A stretch of DNA of 44,658 nt from Candidatus Sysuiplasma superficiale (GCA_019720975.1 JAGVSJ010000014.1:1-44658); one strand, 5' to 3'; counted from the first letter of the stretch, positions 26,101 through 34,727 are shown. The notes: generated from the letters alone by a model not told the origin. Program-made: numbers and translations.

Positions 26101-26155
26101 GGATGAATGCAGCAGATGCACCTACAGATCGGTATGCAGAAACTGGAACGGGTGA
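23138..26155 (+). CDS. AddB-like nuclease subunit with Fe-S cluster
   Basis: 1005 residues. The N-terminal part resembles a degenerate UvrD-type helicase: no Walker A is visible, but a motif-VI-like FIVGVNEGVFP occurs near 527. The C-terminal PD-(D/E)xK nuclease has GSHLHEIL (near 746), RIDRVD (near 850) and VFDYKS (near 868). Iron-sulphur cysteines C719/C721 and C991-x2-C994-x5-C1000 enclose it, as in AddB and Cas4. The partner AddA-like helicase begins 5 nt later. Likely role: double-strand-end resection or degradation of foreign DNA. ATG 23147 is an alternative start. Confidence 0.85.
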   Translation: MIRMPGVRFLDANPEAYLKECWGMERQGAGKVYCVFPDVVAVSEARDILLESFDAVDMSFMLTIEDLASLLIRRKCGEVPVLIPEGVKKLVAKHVLHDVWEEGSAASEIFYTRFLDEYENIQPLRGRSGEWLAELLKTAGADLDTESQVIKTRIIEKFSDMYEEKLAELEDNGMYCRYGLIRKASVCTGALLPSEMQIAFFFLNFADSVLMEFIRALSGVADVTIVTDGPMRQSGSFILTAGVKIGWTLGRPSRSGAAALESSDEEESTLVDFFGAPDRRREITEVARRIRMELSAGGCRESDFAVLSGNVKDYDSTVREIFERYGLRVERGGRRRLQDTSIFAMLKGFIRCLEPDAERDEAMQFIAAFPSGACRLNRDEENALYRMPLKLSDWETSMLDRDSNDSPALTGAIRLIHRIIEGRRFASAPHGIDEWTAFCESLLQDLEAEKTDANDREKLVTGMRSLLLFGDSLKRVLHVEKISFTDYSRLIEDIGYFESGSRADDRAAVLLTDLGIVYFRRTKHTFIVGVNEGVFPAKPVQGIFLNRNILDRLQKSGVATRRCTEVVFADQRYHYYRVRNLADRITLSFISDENGMEGGLPSEILLNEARRKEGDENVLERVLADSIPHGRFFPENGEMVAGSEVETALAYLIGRNRDVIRQKDFIDIWKKVSCLDAETFVQRLERYISSPLEWNFSPPLISSLVSARTLSPSDLAEYCKCPFRFVLTRLLKVQPVYRDFDAISKGSHLHEILRRLFSPGSLEKLRRMSRDEINSLVDIAVIEYFSERFGSHYNTDPVTTINIDNIANILKEFVAREAELHLPLGRSIALLEHSFGGEGDEFTIDGFRFTGRIDRVDLLPGSATDAVVFDYKSVRPSSLSKYFSANTADQQDFGIPIYSIYLRDRVGYRINGGIYYSIFKSRKEPDMAGVALSESVREIVPGDLSSSGKRLKLLGREEMEIWLDKYRKEVVSIASKIQKCIFPVKPLRDECSRCTYRSVCRNWNG

Positions 26156-26160
26156 TATGA

Positions 26161-29100
26161 CTGGTCGCGCCTCTGACAAGATCGCAGCTAAGGGCACTCA
26201 ATGCATTGAATTCAGGAAGAAAGGTTGTTGTGAAGGCATCCGCCGGAAGCGGCAAGACAACCACTCTTGTGAGGGCATATCTTCAGAAATTCAGGGAGGT
26301 GCAGGGTTCCTTCCACGATGGCAGGCCATACGAACATCTTCTTGCACTCACATTCACAAATGAGGCTGCGTACAAACTCAGGAAGGACATATTCAATGAG
26401 ACAGGTGACGAACAGGCGCTTCTAACTGAAAATATATCCACAATACATTCCTACTGCAACTACATTGTCAGGGAGAATGCCTTTGAACTCGGTATTCCTC
26501 CGGATTACAGCATTTTCGAGGACGAGGAGGGTGAAAGCTTTGCTGATCGTATTCTGCAGGGGATACTCCATGACTTTGCCGGGAAGGACGTCATGTTGCG
26601 TAAATTTCTCAGCGAATATTCTGTTGAAGCCAGGGAGCATGTCGCGAATTCCGGTTTCAAAGGGATGATCCTTGCCATTTATGAGTGGATGAGAACGGAG
26701 GTTTCCACGCTTGAAGAAGGCATAAAGGCGCTTAAGGATGCGGAAAGGGGATTTGAGTCCTGGCTGACTGACAGATTCGGCAGAGAGGTAAATGTGCAGA
26801 AGTATTTGGAAAAACACAGGTCTGACGTGGACACTTTGCTGAGATACACAGCCATCTTCTGGGAGCGCAGGGAATCGGCAATCAAACGCAGCGGGAAAAT
26901 GGGATACAGCGACATCATCTACTACGCCCACAGTCTCCTTGCAAGATCGGCTGCGATTCGGAACAGAATAAGGCGCAGCCTGCATTGTGTCCTAGTGGAT
27001 GAGTTTCAGGACACAGACAAGTTGCAGCTTGAGATAATTAACATGATTTCAGAGAAGGAGAAGCAGTTCTTCGTCGGAGATCCACAGCAGCTGATATATG
27101 AATGGCGAAAGGCGGATCCAGGAATCTTTGCTGAACAGGAGAATTCAATGATTGATGACAGCGGATCAGCGATTGTCTATCTTAACGAAAATTTCAGAAG
27201 CGCCCCAGGCATTGTGAATTTCACCAACCTTCTATTCGGTGAAATCAACAACTCTCTGAGCATGGAATACATCAGGATGGATGCTGTATTAGGATCTGAG
27301 GATAAAGCTCTTGGGACAGAGTGCGGGGATGTTACTTTCTTTCTTCTACCCAGAGGATCGAAGGAGGAAATGAGGAGGGATGAAGCGGAAGCAATTGCAG
27401 AGGAGATCATGCGTGCTGTGACGGCTGACGCGCCTGGCGGTTCGCATGGTGAGGGGAAAGGCAGGAGTGCAAGATATTCCGACATGGCAATATTATTCCG
27501 CAGCAGAAATTCAATGAAGGTGTATGAGGAAGCGCTTAAACAGGCGCACATCCCTTATATCCACTTCCAGAGCAGACAGTTCTTTGAGAAGCCCGAAGTC
27601 GTGATGATGATGTCTCTGCTGAAATTTATTGAAAGGCCGGAGGATCCACTGAATATCATCGCGGTTCTCCGTTCCCCTTTCTTTGAAGTATCCGATGACA
27701 CCATAGTCCAGCTCTTCCGTAACGGCAGTGGCATTCAGTCTGTGGTTTCGCAGGCATCTCCCGTGAAGGACTCAGGACTGCTTAGATTCCGGTCATTCAT
27801 TGAATGGATGAATGCAAACGGAAGCCTGGCTGTATCGGAGAAGATTTTGCATGCTGTCAGAGAAAGTGCCTTCGACCTGATGGGCCTTGCTGGCACTGAG
27901 GCAAAGCAGGCATATGCGAACATATTCCGATTCATAGACATGGTCAGAGAAGTTGAGAGAAGGGCGGGTCCCGGCGGCAGTCTTGCCATGACACTGAATG
28001 CAATGGCAGAAAGGGGTGAGACAGCTGAGGCGCAGCTGTTTGACAGCGGAAGCAATGCCGTCAGGCTGATGACGGTGCATGCAGCAAAGGGTCTCGAGTT
28101 TCCGTATGTTTTCATAGCGGATTCATTCAGACAGAAGTCGAATGGGACAACCGCTCTGGTAATACACAGGAGATTGGGTGTTGTGTTAACGGGTGTAGAC
28201 GATGGCGTAAACCCTCACTATGAACTCCAGGAAAAGATAGCAGGGGAGATGAGAAAAGAGGAGCGCGAAAGAGCGGCAAGGGAGGAGAGCAGGATATTTT
28301 ACGTTGCTGTTACAAGGGCAATGAAAAGGCTTTACCTCGGAATTCCGGCAGCCAAAGCGCCCGCCGGAAGCTGGGCAGGGATGATAGACAATTTCCTCAG
28401 GAAAAGAGGACTTGATGCCATGTCACTGTCTGACGGAATCAGAGATATCGGAAATACTGCAGTGAGGACAATTGTATTCAGGCGGAACAGGAGCCCGGGA
28501 AAGGTGGCTGGAGATGAAGAGACTTTGCCCCTGCCCTCACTCAACGAGTCGGCTATCAATCTGGACCTCGAAACCCTCAGGAGGGGGGAGAGGGTGTATC
28601 TTTCTCCTTCAAAGATTGCACTGTTCCTTTCCTGCCCCCAGAAGCTTCTTCTTTCTGAACACAGGGCTGGGATGAAGAGCAATGACGGCCGTTACGAAGG
28701 CATGGAACGGGGAACACTGATTCACCTCTGGCTTGAGAATTATGACTACATGACCGGAAACGTGCCTGCATACGTGCGTTCTCTGTGCGGAGAGCAGTAC
28801 AGTGATGTCGAGAAATCTGCGCTGAGATTCGTGAATTCCGAAATCGGAAAGAGGGCTTCAGGTGCGGCAGCAGAAGGCAGACTTCTCCGTGAGATGAAGT
28901 TCGCTTCAAGGTACGGCAATGCGATACTGAACGGTAAGATTGACTTGATCATTGAAGGGGAAAGAGGGAGGACAATCATAGATTACAAGAGCGGCATGTC
29001 AACAGGAAGAGATGAGGAAAACAGGTATCAGCTGATGCTTTACGCCGCAGCACTCTACAGGATCAGTGGGAAGGGAGAAACAGATCTTGTGAATTTCTTT

Positions 29101-29286
29101 GTGGACAGGGAAGACGCGCCGCTGACAATGCACGTGGAGGCGTATCAAGTAGAGGAATTCGAAAGACACCTGGAGGATGCACTCCGTTCATACTGCCTGG
29201 GCAGGTTTGAAGCTCTTCCCTCGCGTGAAAGGTGCAGCGCCTGTAACTTCAGCGATGAATGTTCCTTCCGCCATCCCGGTATTTGA
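26161..29286 (+). CDS. AddA-like UvrD-family helicase-nuclease
   Basis: 1041 residues from a proposed CTG start. Superfamily 1 motifs in order: Q motif LTRSQLRALNAL, Walker A ASAGSGKTTTL (near 25-32), Walker B VDEFQD (near 280), VGDPQQLIYEWR (near 306), MTVHAAKGLEFPYVF (near 640) and FYVAVTRAMKRL (near 713). A C-terminal nuclease has DYKSG (near 941) and Fe-S cysteines at 824 and C1025-x2-C1028-x5-C1034. The first conventional start, TTG 26206, would remove the Q motif. GGTGA (26151-26155) lies 5 nt before CTG 26161. It should form a complex with the upstream AddB-like protein. Confidence 0.88.
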   Translation: MVAPLTRSQLRALNALNSGRKVVVKASAGSGKTTTLVRAYLQKFREVQGSFHDGRPYEHLLALTFTNEAAYKLRKDIFNETGDEQALLTENISTIHSYCNYIVRENAFELGIPPDYSIFEDEEGESFADRILQGILHDFAGKDVMLRKFLSEYSVEAREHVANSGFKGMILAIYEWMRTEVSTLEEGIKALKDAERGFESWLTDRFGREVNVQKYLEKHRSDVDTLLRYTAIFWERRESAIKRSGKMGYSDIIYYAHSLLARSAAIRNRIRRSLHCVLVDEFQDTDKLQLEIINMISEKEKQFFVGDPQQLIYEWRKADPGIFAEQENSMIDDSGSAIVYLNENFRSAPGIVNFTNLLFGEINNSLSMEYIRMDAVLGSEDKALGTECGDVTFFLLPRGSKEEMRRDEAEAIAEEIMRAVTADAPGGSHGEGKGRSARYSDMAILFRSRNSMKVYEEALKQAHIPYIHFQSRQFFEKPEVVMMMSLLKFIERPEDPLNIIAVLRSPFFEVSDDTIVQLFRNGSGIQSVVSQASPVKDSGLLRFRSFIEWMNANGSLAVSEKILHAVRESAFDLMGLAGTEAKQAYANIFRFIDMVREVERRAGPGGSLAMTLNAMAERGETAEAQLFDSGSNAVRLMTVHAAKGLEFPYVFIADSFRQKSNGTTALVIHRRLGVVLTGVDDGVNPHYELQEKIAGEMRKEERERAAREESRIFYVAVTRAMKRLYLGIPAAKAPAGSWAGMIDNFLRKRGLDAMSLSDGIRDIGNTAVRTIVFRRNRSPGKVAGDEETLPLPSLNESAINLDLETLRRGERVYLSPSKIALFLSCPQKLLLSEHRAGMKSNDGRYEGMERGTLIHLWLENYDYMTGNVPAYVRSLCGEQYSDVEKSALRFVNSEIGKRASGAAAEGRLLREMKFASRYGNAILNGKIDLIIEGERGRTIIDYKSGMSTGRDEENRYQLMLYAAALYRISGKGETDLVNFFVDREDAPLTMHVEAYQVEEFERHLEDALRSYCLGRFEALPSRERCSACNFSDECSFRHPGI

Positions 29287-29459
29287 GCATCTAAACGCAC
29301 AGCCGATTTTGAAGAACGCTGACTTTCAATTGCGCGTTGTTAGGCGCATGAAAGCGTCAGGAAGGAGTCGGCATCAGGCAACACGGAACATTCTCAGTTG
29401 ATCGGCGGGGAGAAGATGGGTTGTTAAACCATATTAAGCCCATTAACATTGTCTACTCA

Positions 29460-30590
29460 ATGACAGCTGTCGTTTCTGCCCATTTTTCCAGGTTCGGGAA
29501 AAGAAGCGAGAGTGTTCTTGAGCTCGCTGCCGAATCAGCCCTCCCGATTGTCAGGAAATCAGCAAAGGAAATCGATCTGGTAATAGTGTCTAACTCATAT
29601 TCCGGGGAGTTCAATGGTATTTCGGGCATAAACAATCTCGTGGCCACATATCTGTCGATGGACGATGTCCCGTCAATGCGCGTTGACAACACAAGCGGAA
29701 GCGGGGGAACCGCTGTCCTGGCGGCACATTCAATCATCAGGGCAGGCGAAGCCAGGACAGTGCTGGTGGTCGGGGTTGAGAAGATGTCTGACAGACAGAC
29801 CAGGGACGTGACATCCATAATATCGTCGCTGCTGGGAGAGAGGGAAAGGGCTACAGGCGCATCGCTTCCCTCTCTTGCAGCGCTTCTTGCCACAATATAC
29901 ATGAGAAAATACTCTGCAACAAGGGAATCGCTTGCACAGGTTGCGGTGAAGAACCACAGGAATGCGCTCCTGAATCCATACGCCCACATACATAAGGCGG
30001 TCTCGCTGGATGAAGTGCTCTCATCCAGAACCATAATAGAACCGCTCAGACTTTACGAGATAAGCCCCATAAGCGATGGAGCTGCGTCATTGCTTCTCAC
30101 TTCTGACGAAACAGCCGGAAGTTTTACAGACAAACCTGTCTACATCAGAGGGACAGGTTTTGCGTCCGATTCGGCGTTCATCACTTCCAGGAATGAGCTG
30201 ACATCACTCGAGTCGGTGCGGAGGGCTGGTGCGGTTGCCTTGAAGCGATCAGGCGTCAACAGACCGGATTTCGCTGAGCTGCATGACATGGCGACAGTGT
30301 TGGAACTGGTGGAAGCTGAGGCGCTCGGACTGTTTAAGGAAGGAGAGGCATGGAAGGCTGTTCTGTCTGGTGGAACGGACATAGGGGGAGAAATGCCTCT
30401 GAACACAAGCGGCGGACTTAATTCCAAGGGGCATCCAATCGGTGCCAGCGGTGTTGCACAGATCGGCGAGGTTTTCCTGCAGTTGAGGAATGAAGCGGGA
30501 CAGCGGCAGGTGAAGAATGCGGAGACAGGCCTTGCGCTCAGTATGGCTGGTTTCGGCAATTCGGCAGCTGTAACAGTACTAGGTGTGTGA
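29460..30590 (+). CDS. Thiolase-fold protein with Ser at the nucleophile position
   Basis: 376 residues. Thiolase superfamily of the archaeal type that pairs with a DUF35 protein. The nucleophile loop reads RVDNTSGSGG where active enzymes have ENxCxSGG, so Ser79 replaces Cys. HDMATVLELVEAEALG and NSKGHPIGASG (with the active His) are kept. It may bind acyl-CoA, act as a non-canonical acyltransferase, or be a scaffold. ATG 29460 was chosen over TTG 29421 since the fold starts there and CATATTAAG lies about 26 nt before. It overlaps or abuts the DUF35 gene. Confidence 0.87.
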   Translation: MTAVVSAHFSRFGKRSESVLELAAESALPIVRKSAKEIDLVIVSNSYSGEFNGISGINNLVATYLSMDDVPSMRVDNTSGSGGTAVLAAHSIIRAGEARTVLVVGVEKMSDRQTRDVTSIISSLLGERERATGASLPSLAALLATIYMRKYSATRESLAQVAVKNHRNALLNPYAHIHKAVSLDEVLSSRTIIEPLRLYEISPISDGAASLLLTSDETAGSFTDKPVYIRGTGFASDSAFITSRNELTSLESVRRAGAVALKRSGVNRPDFAELHDMATVLELVEAEALGLFKEGEAWKAVLSGGTDIGGEMPLNTSGGLNSKGHPIGASGVAQIGEVFLQLRNEAGQRQVKNAETGLALSMAGFGNSAAVTVLGV

Positions 30591-30591
30591 G

Positions 30592-30822
30592 ATGAAGATA
30601 TTCAGGTGCAAAGGATGCGGATACTGCACTTTCGAACGAAGGGCAGTCTGCCCGTTATGCGCAGGAGTGGAATTCGATGAGACGGAGAGCGGCCCTCTTC
30701 AGAAGGTGGCGGAAGCAACGCTGTTTGTCACCCCTTCAGGGTTTGGAGAAAGCTACAGCATTGAGCTCCTGAGGTCTGGGAAGACACTTGTCCTGAGACG
30801 GGTTGAAACTGAACGCGTGTGA
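30592..30822 (+). CDS. DUF35 zinc-ribbon/OB-fold protein
   Basis: 76 residues. A rubredoxin-like zinc ribbon, FRCKGCGYCTF and VCPLCAG, leads into a short OB-fold stretch. DUF35 proteins bind CoA and bridge thiolase and HMG-CoA synthase in archaeal complexes. It starts 1 nt after the thiolase-fold stop (ATG 30592; GTG 30583 is an overlapping alternative), so the two very likely form a complex. It is shorter than most DUF35 proteins. Confidence 0.85.
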   Translation: MKIFRCKGCGYCTFERRAVCPLCAGVEFDETESGPLQKVAEATLFVTPSGFGESYSIELLRSGKTLVLRRVETERV

Positions 30823-30870
30823 TGGGATGATGCAGAGAAACTGTTTCTTCAGTAAGTGAGCCAGACAAAC

Positions 30871-32094
30871 TCAACGTACCGCTCCGCTGTTATATAGAGT
30901 TTTGATATCCTCCGGTTTATATCCTATCTCCGAGAGTATTTCCTGCGTGTGTTCGCCAAGGACAGGAGGTGCGTATCTCAATCTGCCCGGCGTTTCAGAC
31001 ATGCGGAAAGGGGTACCAGGCGATTTAATGTTCCCGTACGCGTGATGGGAAAATTGAGAAATCATCCCTCTGTAAGCCACCTGAGGATCTTTAAGAGCGT
31101 CGCCAACGGAATTTATCCTTGCGGCCGGTATACCGGCAGACTCCAGCATTTTGAGAATTCTGTCGGCAGGTTCACTCCTGAATTTCGCTTCCAGTACACT
31201 GTTCAGCTGGCCTATATTCGCAATCCTGTCGCTGTTCCGTCTGAACATCGGATCGTTGAGAAGCTCCGGCATGCCGATCGCACTGCAGAACGATTCCCAC
31301 AGCTTCTCGCTTCCCACGGCCACTGACACATATCCGTCTGCCGTCCTGTACACCTGGTAAGGCGCTATGCTAGGATGTGCCGAACCCATCCTCTGAGGGT
31401 TCACACCTGTGGCAAAATATGCAAGAGCCTGGTGTGTGAGCGTCAGAACACTGCAGTCGAGCATGGATATGTCGATGTACTGTCCAATGCCTGTCCTCTC
31501 CCTGTGAAAGAGCGCTGAAAGAATGGAAATGGCGGCAAACAGGCCGGCATTTATGTCTGTCACTGGCACTCCGAATTTCACCGGTGCGCCTGCAGGTTCA
31601 CCTGTAAGGCTCATTAGACCGCTAAGAGCGAGTATGGTTAGATCGAAACCCGGCCTGTCCCTGTAAGGCCCATCCTGACCGAACCCTGATATGCTGCAGT
31701 ACACCACATCCTTCCGAATCCCGCTCAGCGTGCCATAGTCTATCTTCAGTCTCTCTGCCACGCCTGGCCTGAAGTTCTCTATGATGACGTCAGAACGGAG
31801 GACAAGCCTTCTGACTATTTCGCGTGCTTCAGCAGATGAGAGGTCAATCGAAATGCTTCTCTTGTTTCTGTTGGCACTGAGAAAGTATGTCGACATGCCT
31901 CCAACCTCAGGTGGAATCCAGCGACGCGTGTCATCGCCTTCAGCAGATTCCACCTTCACGATGTCTGCACCGAGATCGCCTAGCAGCATCGTGCAGAAAG
32001 GGCCAGACATTGCCCTGGTGAAATCAATAACCCTTATTCCATCCAGCGCCCCGCGTACACCTCTTCCTTCATCCCTCTCCTGAGACTCTTCCAT
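30871..32094 (-). CDS. Class III CoA-transferase (CaiB/BaiF family)
   Basis: 407 residues, normal family length. Moves CoA between carboxylic acids. Typical blocks: ALDGIRVIDFTRAMSGPF, LGDLGADIVKVE, NKRSISIDL, ENFRPGVAERL, SISGFGQDGPYRDRPGFD (with the catalytic Asp at its end) and MGSAHPSIAPYQVY. ATG 32094 gives the usual N-terminus; the frame is open to 32187. It converges with the thiolase/DUF35 pair, suggesting a local acyl-CoA theme. The actual substrate is unknown. Confidence 0.92.
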   Translation of the reverse strand: MEESQERDEGRGVRGALDGIRVIDFTRAMSGPFCTMLLGDLGADIVKVESAEGDDTRRWIPPEVGGMSTYFLSANRNKRSISIDLSSAEAREIVRRLVLRSDVIIENFRPGVAERLKIDYGTLSGIRKDVVYCSISGFGQDGPYRDRPGFDLTILALSGLMSLTGEPAGAPVKFGVPVTDINAGLFAAISILSALFHRERTGIGQYIDISMLDCSVLTLTHQALAYFATGVNPQRMGSAHPSIAPYQVYRTADGYVSVAVGSEKLWESFCSAIGMPELLNDPMFRRNSDRIANIGQLNSVLEAKFRSEPADRILKMLESAGIPAARINSVGDALKDPQVAYRGMISQFSHHAYGNIKSPGTPFRMSETPGRLRYAPPVLGEHTQEILSEIGYKPEDIKTLYNSGAVR

Positions 32095-32239
32095 ATCACT
32101 CGAAGATGAAGGAGGGTTGATAACACTTTTGAGGCTCAGAATTGTCTGTCCACGGACACCGCTACAGAGGACACGTTCTTGTGCCAAAATTAAAGTTGCC
32201 GGTCATCCATTGATTTACCATATAACGGCGAAGGATGAA

Positions 32240-33115
32240 ATGGAGAAGGAAAAGGCATCGAAGCTCTCCGTGGTGAGCAACAGTCTGCTTTCGGCTCTGA
32301 AGATAGCGATAGGACTGCTGACAGGATCTGTCGCAGTCCTCAGTGACGGCATTCATTCCTTCACGGACGTGGCAGCTTCGGTGTCCACTGCACTGTCTGT
32401 CAGAACAGCATCAAGGCCTGCCGACTATGTCCACAGATTTGGTCATGGAAAGTTTGAAAACGTCTCCGGTGTATTTGAGTCCGTTCTACTTCTGGTAACT
32501 GGGGCAATAATTCTTGCCGAGAGTCTTCAGAGATTCACAACAGGTGATCGCATTACAGATGTCGGAGTTGCCGTCATTACTATGGTTGTTTCAGCAGCTG
32601 CCGACTTTGCCATTTCTGTTCCCGTCAGGGGTGCCGCGAAGAGGGCTGACTCTGCGGCGCTAAGGGTGGATTACGTACACCTCGCGACAGACGGTGTATC
32701 ATCACTAGGTGTGATCGTAGCTCTCCTGCTCGTATATGTGACAGGCAGTACGCTGTTTGACATTGGGGTTGCCCTGATCATAGCGGGAATAATGTTCATT
32801 TCAGGAATAAGATTGATGCTGGAGTCCGGTGGACCGTTAGTGGACAGGAAGATATCTGACGAGGATGAAGACATAATTAGAAAAGTGATCAATGAGCATT
32901 CTGGAATCTGCGGATACCACTCTCTTAGAACGAGAAAGTCAGGGAACGTCTGTTTCGTTGACTTCCATCTCACATTCAGGCCTGACGTGACACTCTACGA
33001 GGCACACAGGGTTACAGATGAAATAGAAGAGGAACTCAGAAAATACCTGCCTAACTGCAGCACGCTGGTTCACCTTGAACCTGAAGGCGCAGGATGCACC
33101 GATGCCCACGTGTAG
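32240..33115 (+). CDS. Cation diffusion facilitator (CDF) metal transporter
   Basis: 291 residues. Six predicted membrane helices followed by a cytoplasmic ferredoxin-like domain from about residue 205. Metal-site motifs SDGIHSFTDV (helix 2) and VHLATDGVSS (helix 5) are intact. CDF proteins export Zn, Fe, Mn or other divalent ions in exchange for protons. GAAGGA lies about 5 nt before ATG 32240, and the frame is open upstream without family similarity. It is divergent from the CoA-transferase. Confidence 0.92.
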   Translation: MEKEKASKLSVVSNSLLSALKIAIGLLTGSVAVLSDGIHSFTDVAASVSTALSVRTASRPADYVHRFGHGKFENVSGVFESVLLLVTGAIILAESLQRFTTGDRITDVGVAVITMVVSAAADFAISVPVRGAAKRADSAALRVDYVHLATDGVSSLGVIVALLLVYVTGSTLFDIGVALIIAGIMFISGIRLMLESGGPLVDRKISDEDEDIIRKVINEHSGICGYHSLRTRKSGNVCFVDFHLTFRPDVTLYEAHRVTDEIEEELRKYLPNCSTLVHLEPEGAGCTDAHV

Positions 33116-33639
33116 TGAACAGGATGGAGAATGAGGGCAGTCTGCTGTGCACATTATTCAGCAGTTGGACAATTGGGTGGACATCACAACCAAGGAAAGG
33201 AAAGCCCCCGCTCAAACCGGTGACAATGCCAAACATCCAGATTGAGCAGAATCCACGTAACGAACTCTATGAAACTCTTGCCGGAAGGATATTAGAGCAT
33301 CATTAAATTGAGGGCGTATAAGGCCTGTAGCCAGTTCATGGCGCGATGGCTTTCTCGCTAAGAGACAGCATCAGAGCCGGGTCTTCCGGTGCGCTTATGG
33401 TGTGAATGGTATCCGGACTTCTGCATCTACGGAGTATTGCAGAATGCGACTTGTCCTGCGCTCCGACCTCATTGCAAAGGTTCTGATTAAGGGATGCACG
33501 GAAGTGCATGACGCATCAGAAATTGACTTCGTAAGAACAGATGTTGTTATGGTTTAGCTGCCAGGGATGAAAGGTGGATCGGAGTTTCATGCGTCTTTTT
33601 CAAGGCTTCGCTGAAAAATTCGATGGGTGGATAGAGAAC
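33116..33639. other. Intergenic region, no gene recognised
   Basis: About 520 nt. Only short frames occur, including a 37-codon one (33443-33556, + strand) without recognisable similarity. No clear promoter, repeat or RNA was seen. It may contain decayed coding sequence. Confidence 0.4.
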
Positions 33640-34188
33640 TCAGACGTAGAACATTTCGTCGAATCCTTCTGGGCCATATTCCTGAATTTCCTCCAGACCC
33701 ATTCTGGCACCCAAGGCAAGATTGTTGATGTAATGGTGTTTCTCGAACTCCATGTGACCTTTCAGCTCCTTTTCAGTCTTCAGCACCATTCCGCATCTGT
33801 CACATACAAAGAGCCCCGGGTCGACAGAATGCACAATCTCCTTCCATATTTTCATCTCCAGTTCATGTGAGAAACGAAGCTCCTTTGCTGTGGCGATACC
33901 GAGTGTTGCCACCCCCTCAAGCAGCGGCAGCGGCATATCCCGTCCCCATACGCCAACCTTGAATGTCACCTGGAAACGTTCGATGGAGCCTGAGACAACC
34001 GCATCGGCATCCCTGACATCACCTGCCTCGAATTTTGATTGGCTTTTACGGGCAAAGCGCAAATCCCAGACATTTCCGCTGTGAATTGCGGACACAACAC
34101 TAAAATCGTTCCTGCCCATCACATCCTTGATCCTCTCAACAACATCAGCGGGGTTGATGTTTCTACCAGCAAAACCGCATCTCTTCAT
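33640..34188 (-). CDS. WGRD-family protein with C2H2-like zinc finger
   Basis: 182 residues from ATG 34188, chosen because a TATA-like ACAAATAAAG sits about 27 nt upstream; ATG 34233 is possible. The central part (VRDADAVVSGSIERF, VGVWGRDMPLPLLEG, FSHELEMKIWKEI) aligns by eye with the protein at 22392-22952. The C-terminal module is a single finger: CDRCG, then about 12 residues, then HMEFEKH. The tail ends in a short acidic region. Function unknown; the two genes are probable paralogues. ArsC lies directly upstream on the same strand. Confidence 0.75.
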   Translation of the reverse strand: MKRCGFAGRNINPADVVERIKDVMGRNDFSVVSAIHSGNVWDLRFARKSQSKFEAGDVRDADAVVSGSIERFQVTFKVGVWGRDMPLPLLEGVATLGIATAKELRFSHELEMKIWKEIVHSVDPGLFVCDRCGMVLKTEKELKGHMEFEKHHYINNLALGARMGLEEIQEYGPEGFDEMFYV

Positions 34189-34307
34189 GGAAGTACAGGA
34201 CGGCTCTGTCTTTATTTGTATGTTTTGAAACATTGTGTCGCATGCCTTCACCTGTATCCTGCTGAACAGCATGTCCAATGGAGACACGATAGTGCCAGTA
34301 TGATCCG

Positions 34308-34727
34308 TCAGTGTGGCTTTGCCTGTAGTTCCCTGAAAAGACCCAGGACCTTCTCTTCAATTTCATCACATATGCGCCCAACCTCATCAACCGTCTTCCC
34401 TTTCGGATCGTCAATATGCCAGTCTATGCTGTTTTTCTTCAGCCTGTTCAAAAGTGGCCTCGGACATACTTCCTCCACCGAGCATCCCATGGTAACGACA
34501 AGATCTGCCTCATCAATCATCTCTCCTGTGAGCAGTTTGGGTCTTCTTGAAGATATATCGATACCTCTCTTCCTCATGACAGATACAACAATCTCATTGA
34601 CCTTTGACGCTGGAACAGTGCCGGCGCTCACTGCATCGATTCCCAGCCTCCTTGCAAATGCCTCGGCTATCTGGCTCCTGCCTGCATTTTCGACGCAGAC
34701 GAAGAGGATCTTTTTGCTGGCAGCCAT
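34308..34727 (-). CDS. arsC: Arsenate reductase (low-molecular-weight phosphatase type)
   Basis: 139 residues. The P-loop CVENAGRSQIAEA holds the nucleophilic cysteine. The redox pair lies in MGCSVEEVCP, as in thioredoxin-coupled ArsC enzymes that reduce arsenate to arsenite; DDPKGK carries the general-acid Asp. The frame is open to 34802, but ATG 34727 has a TATA-like GTTTATTACC about 28 nt before it and begins the fold. No arsenite pump or ArsR is in the window. Confidence 0.9.
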   Translation of the reverse strand: MAASKKILFVCVENAGRSQIAEAFARRLGIDAVSAGTVPASKVNEIVVSVMRKRGIDISSRRPKLLTGEMIDEADLVVTMGCSVEEVCPRPLLNRLKKNSIDWHIDDPKGKTVDEVGRICDEIEEKVLGLFRELQAKPH

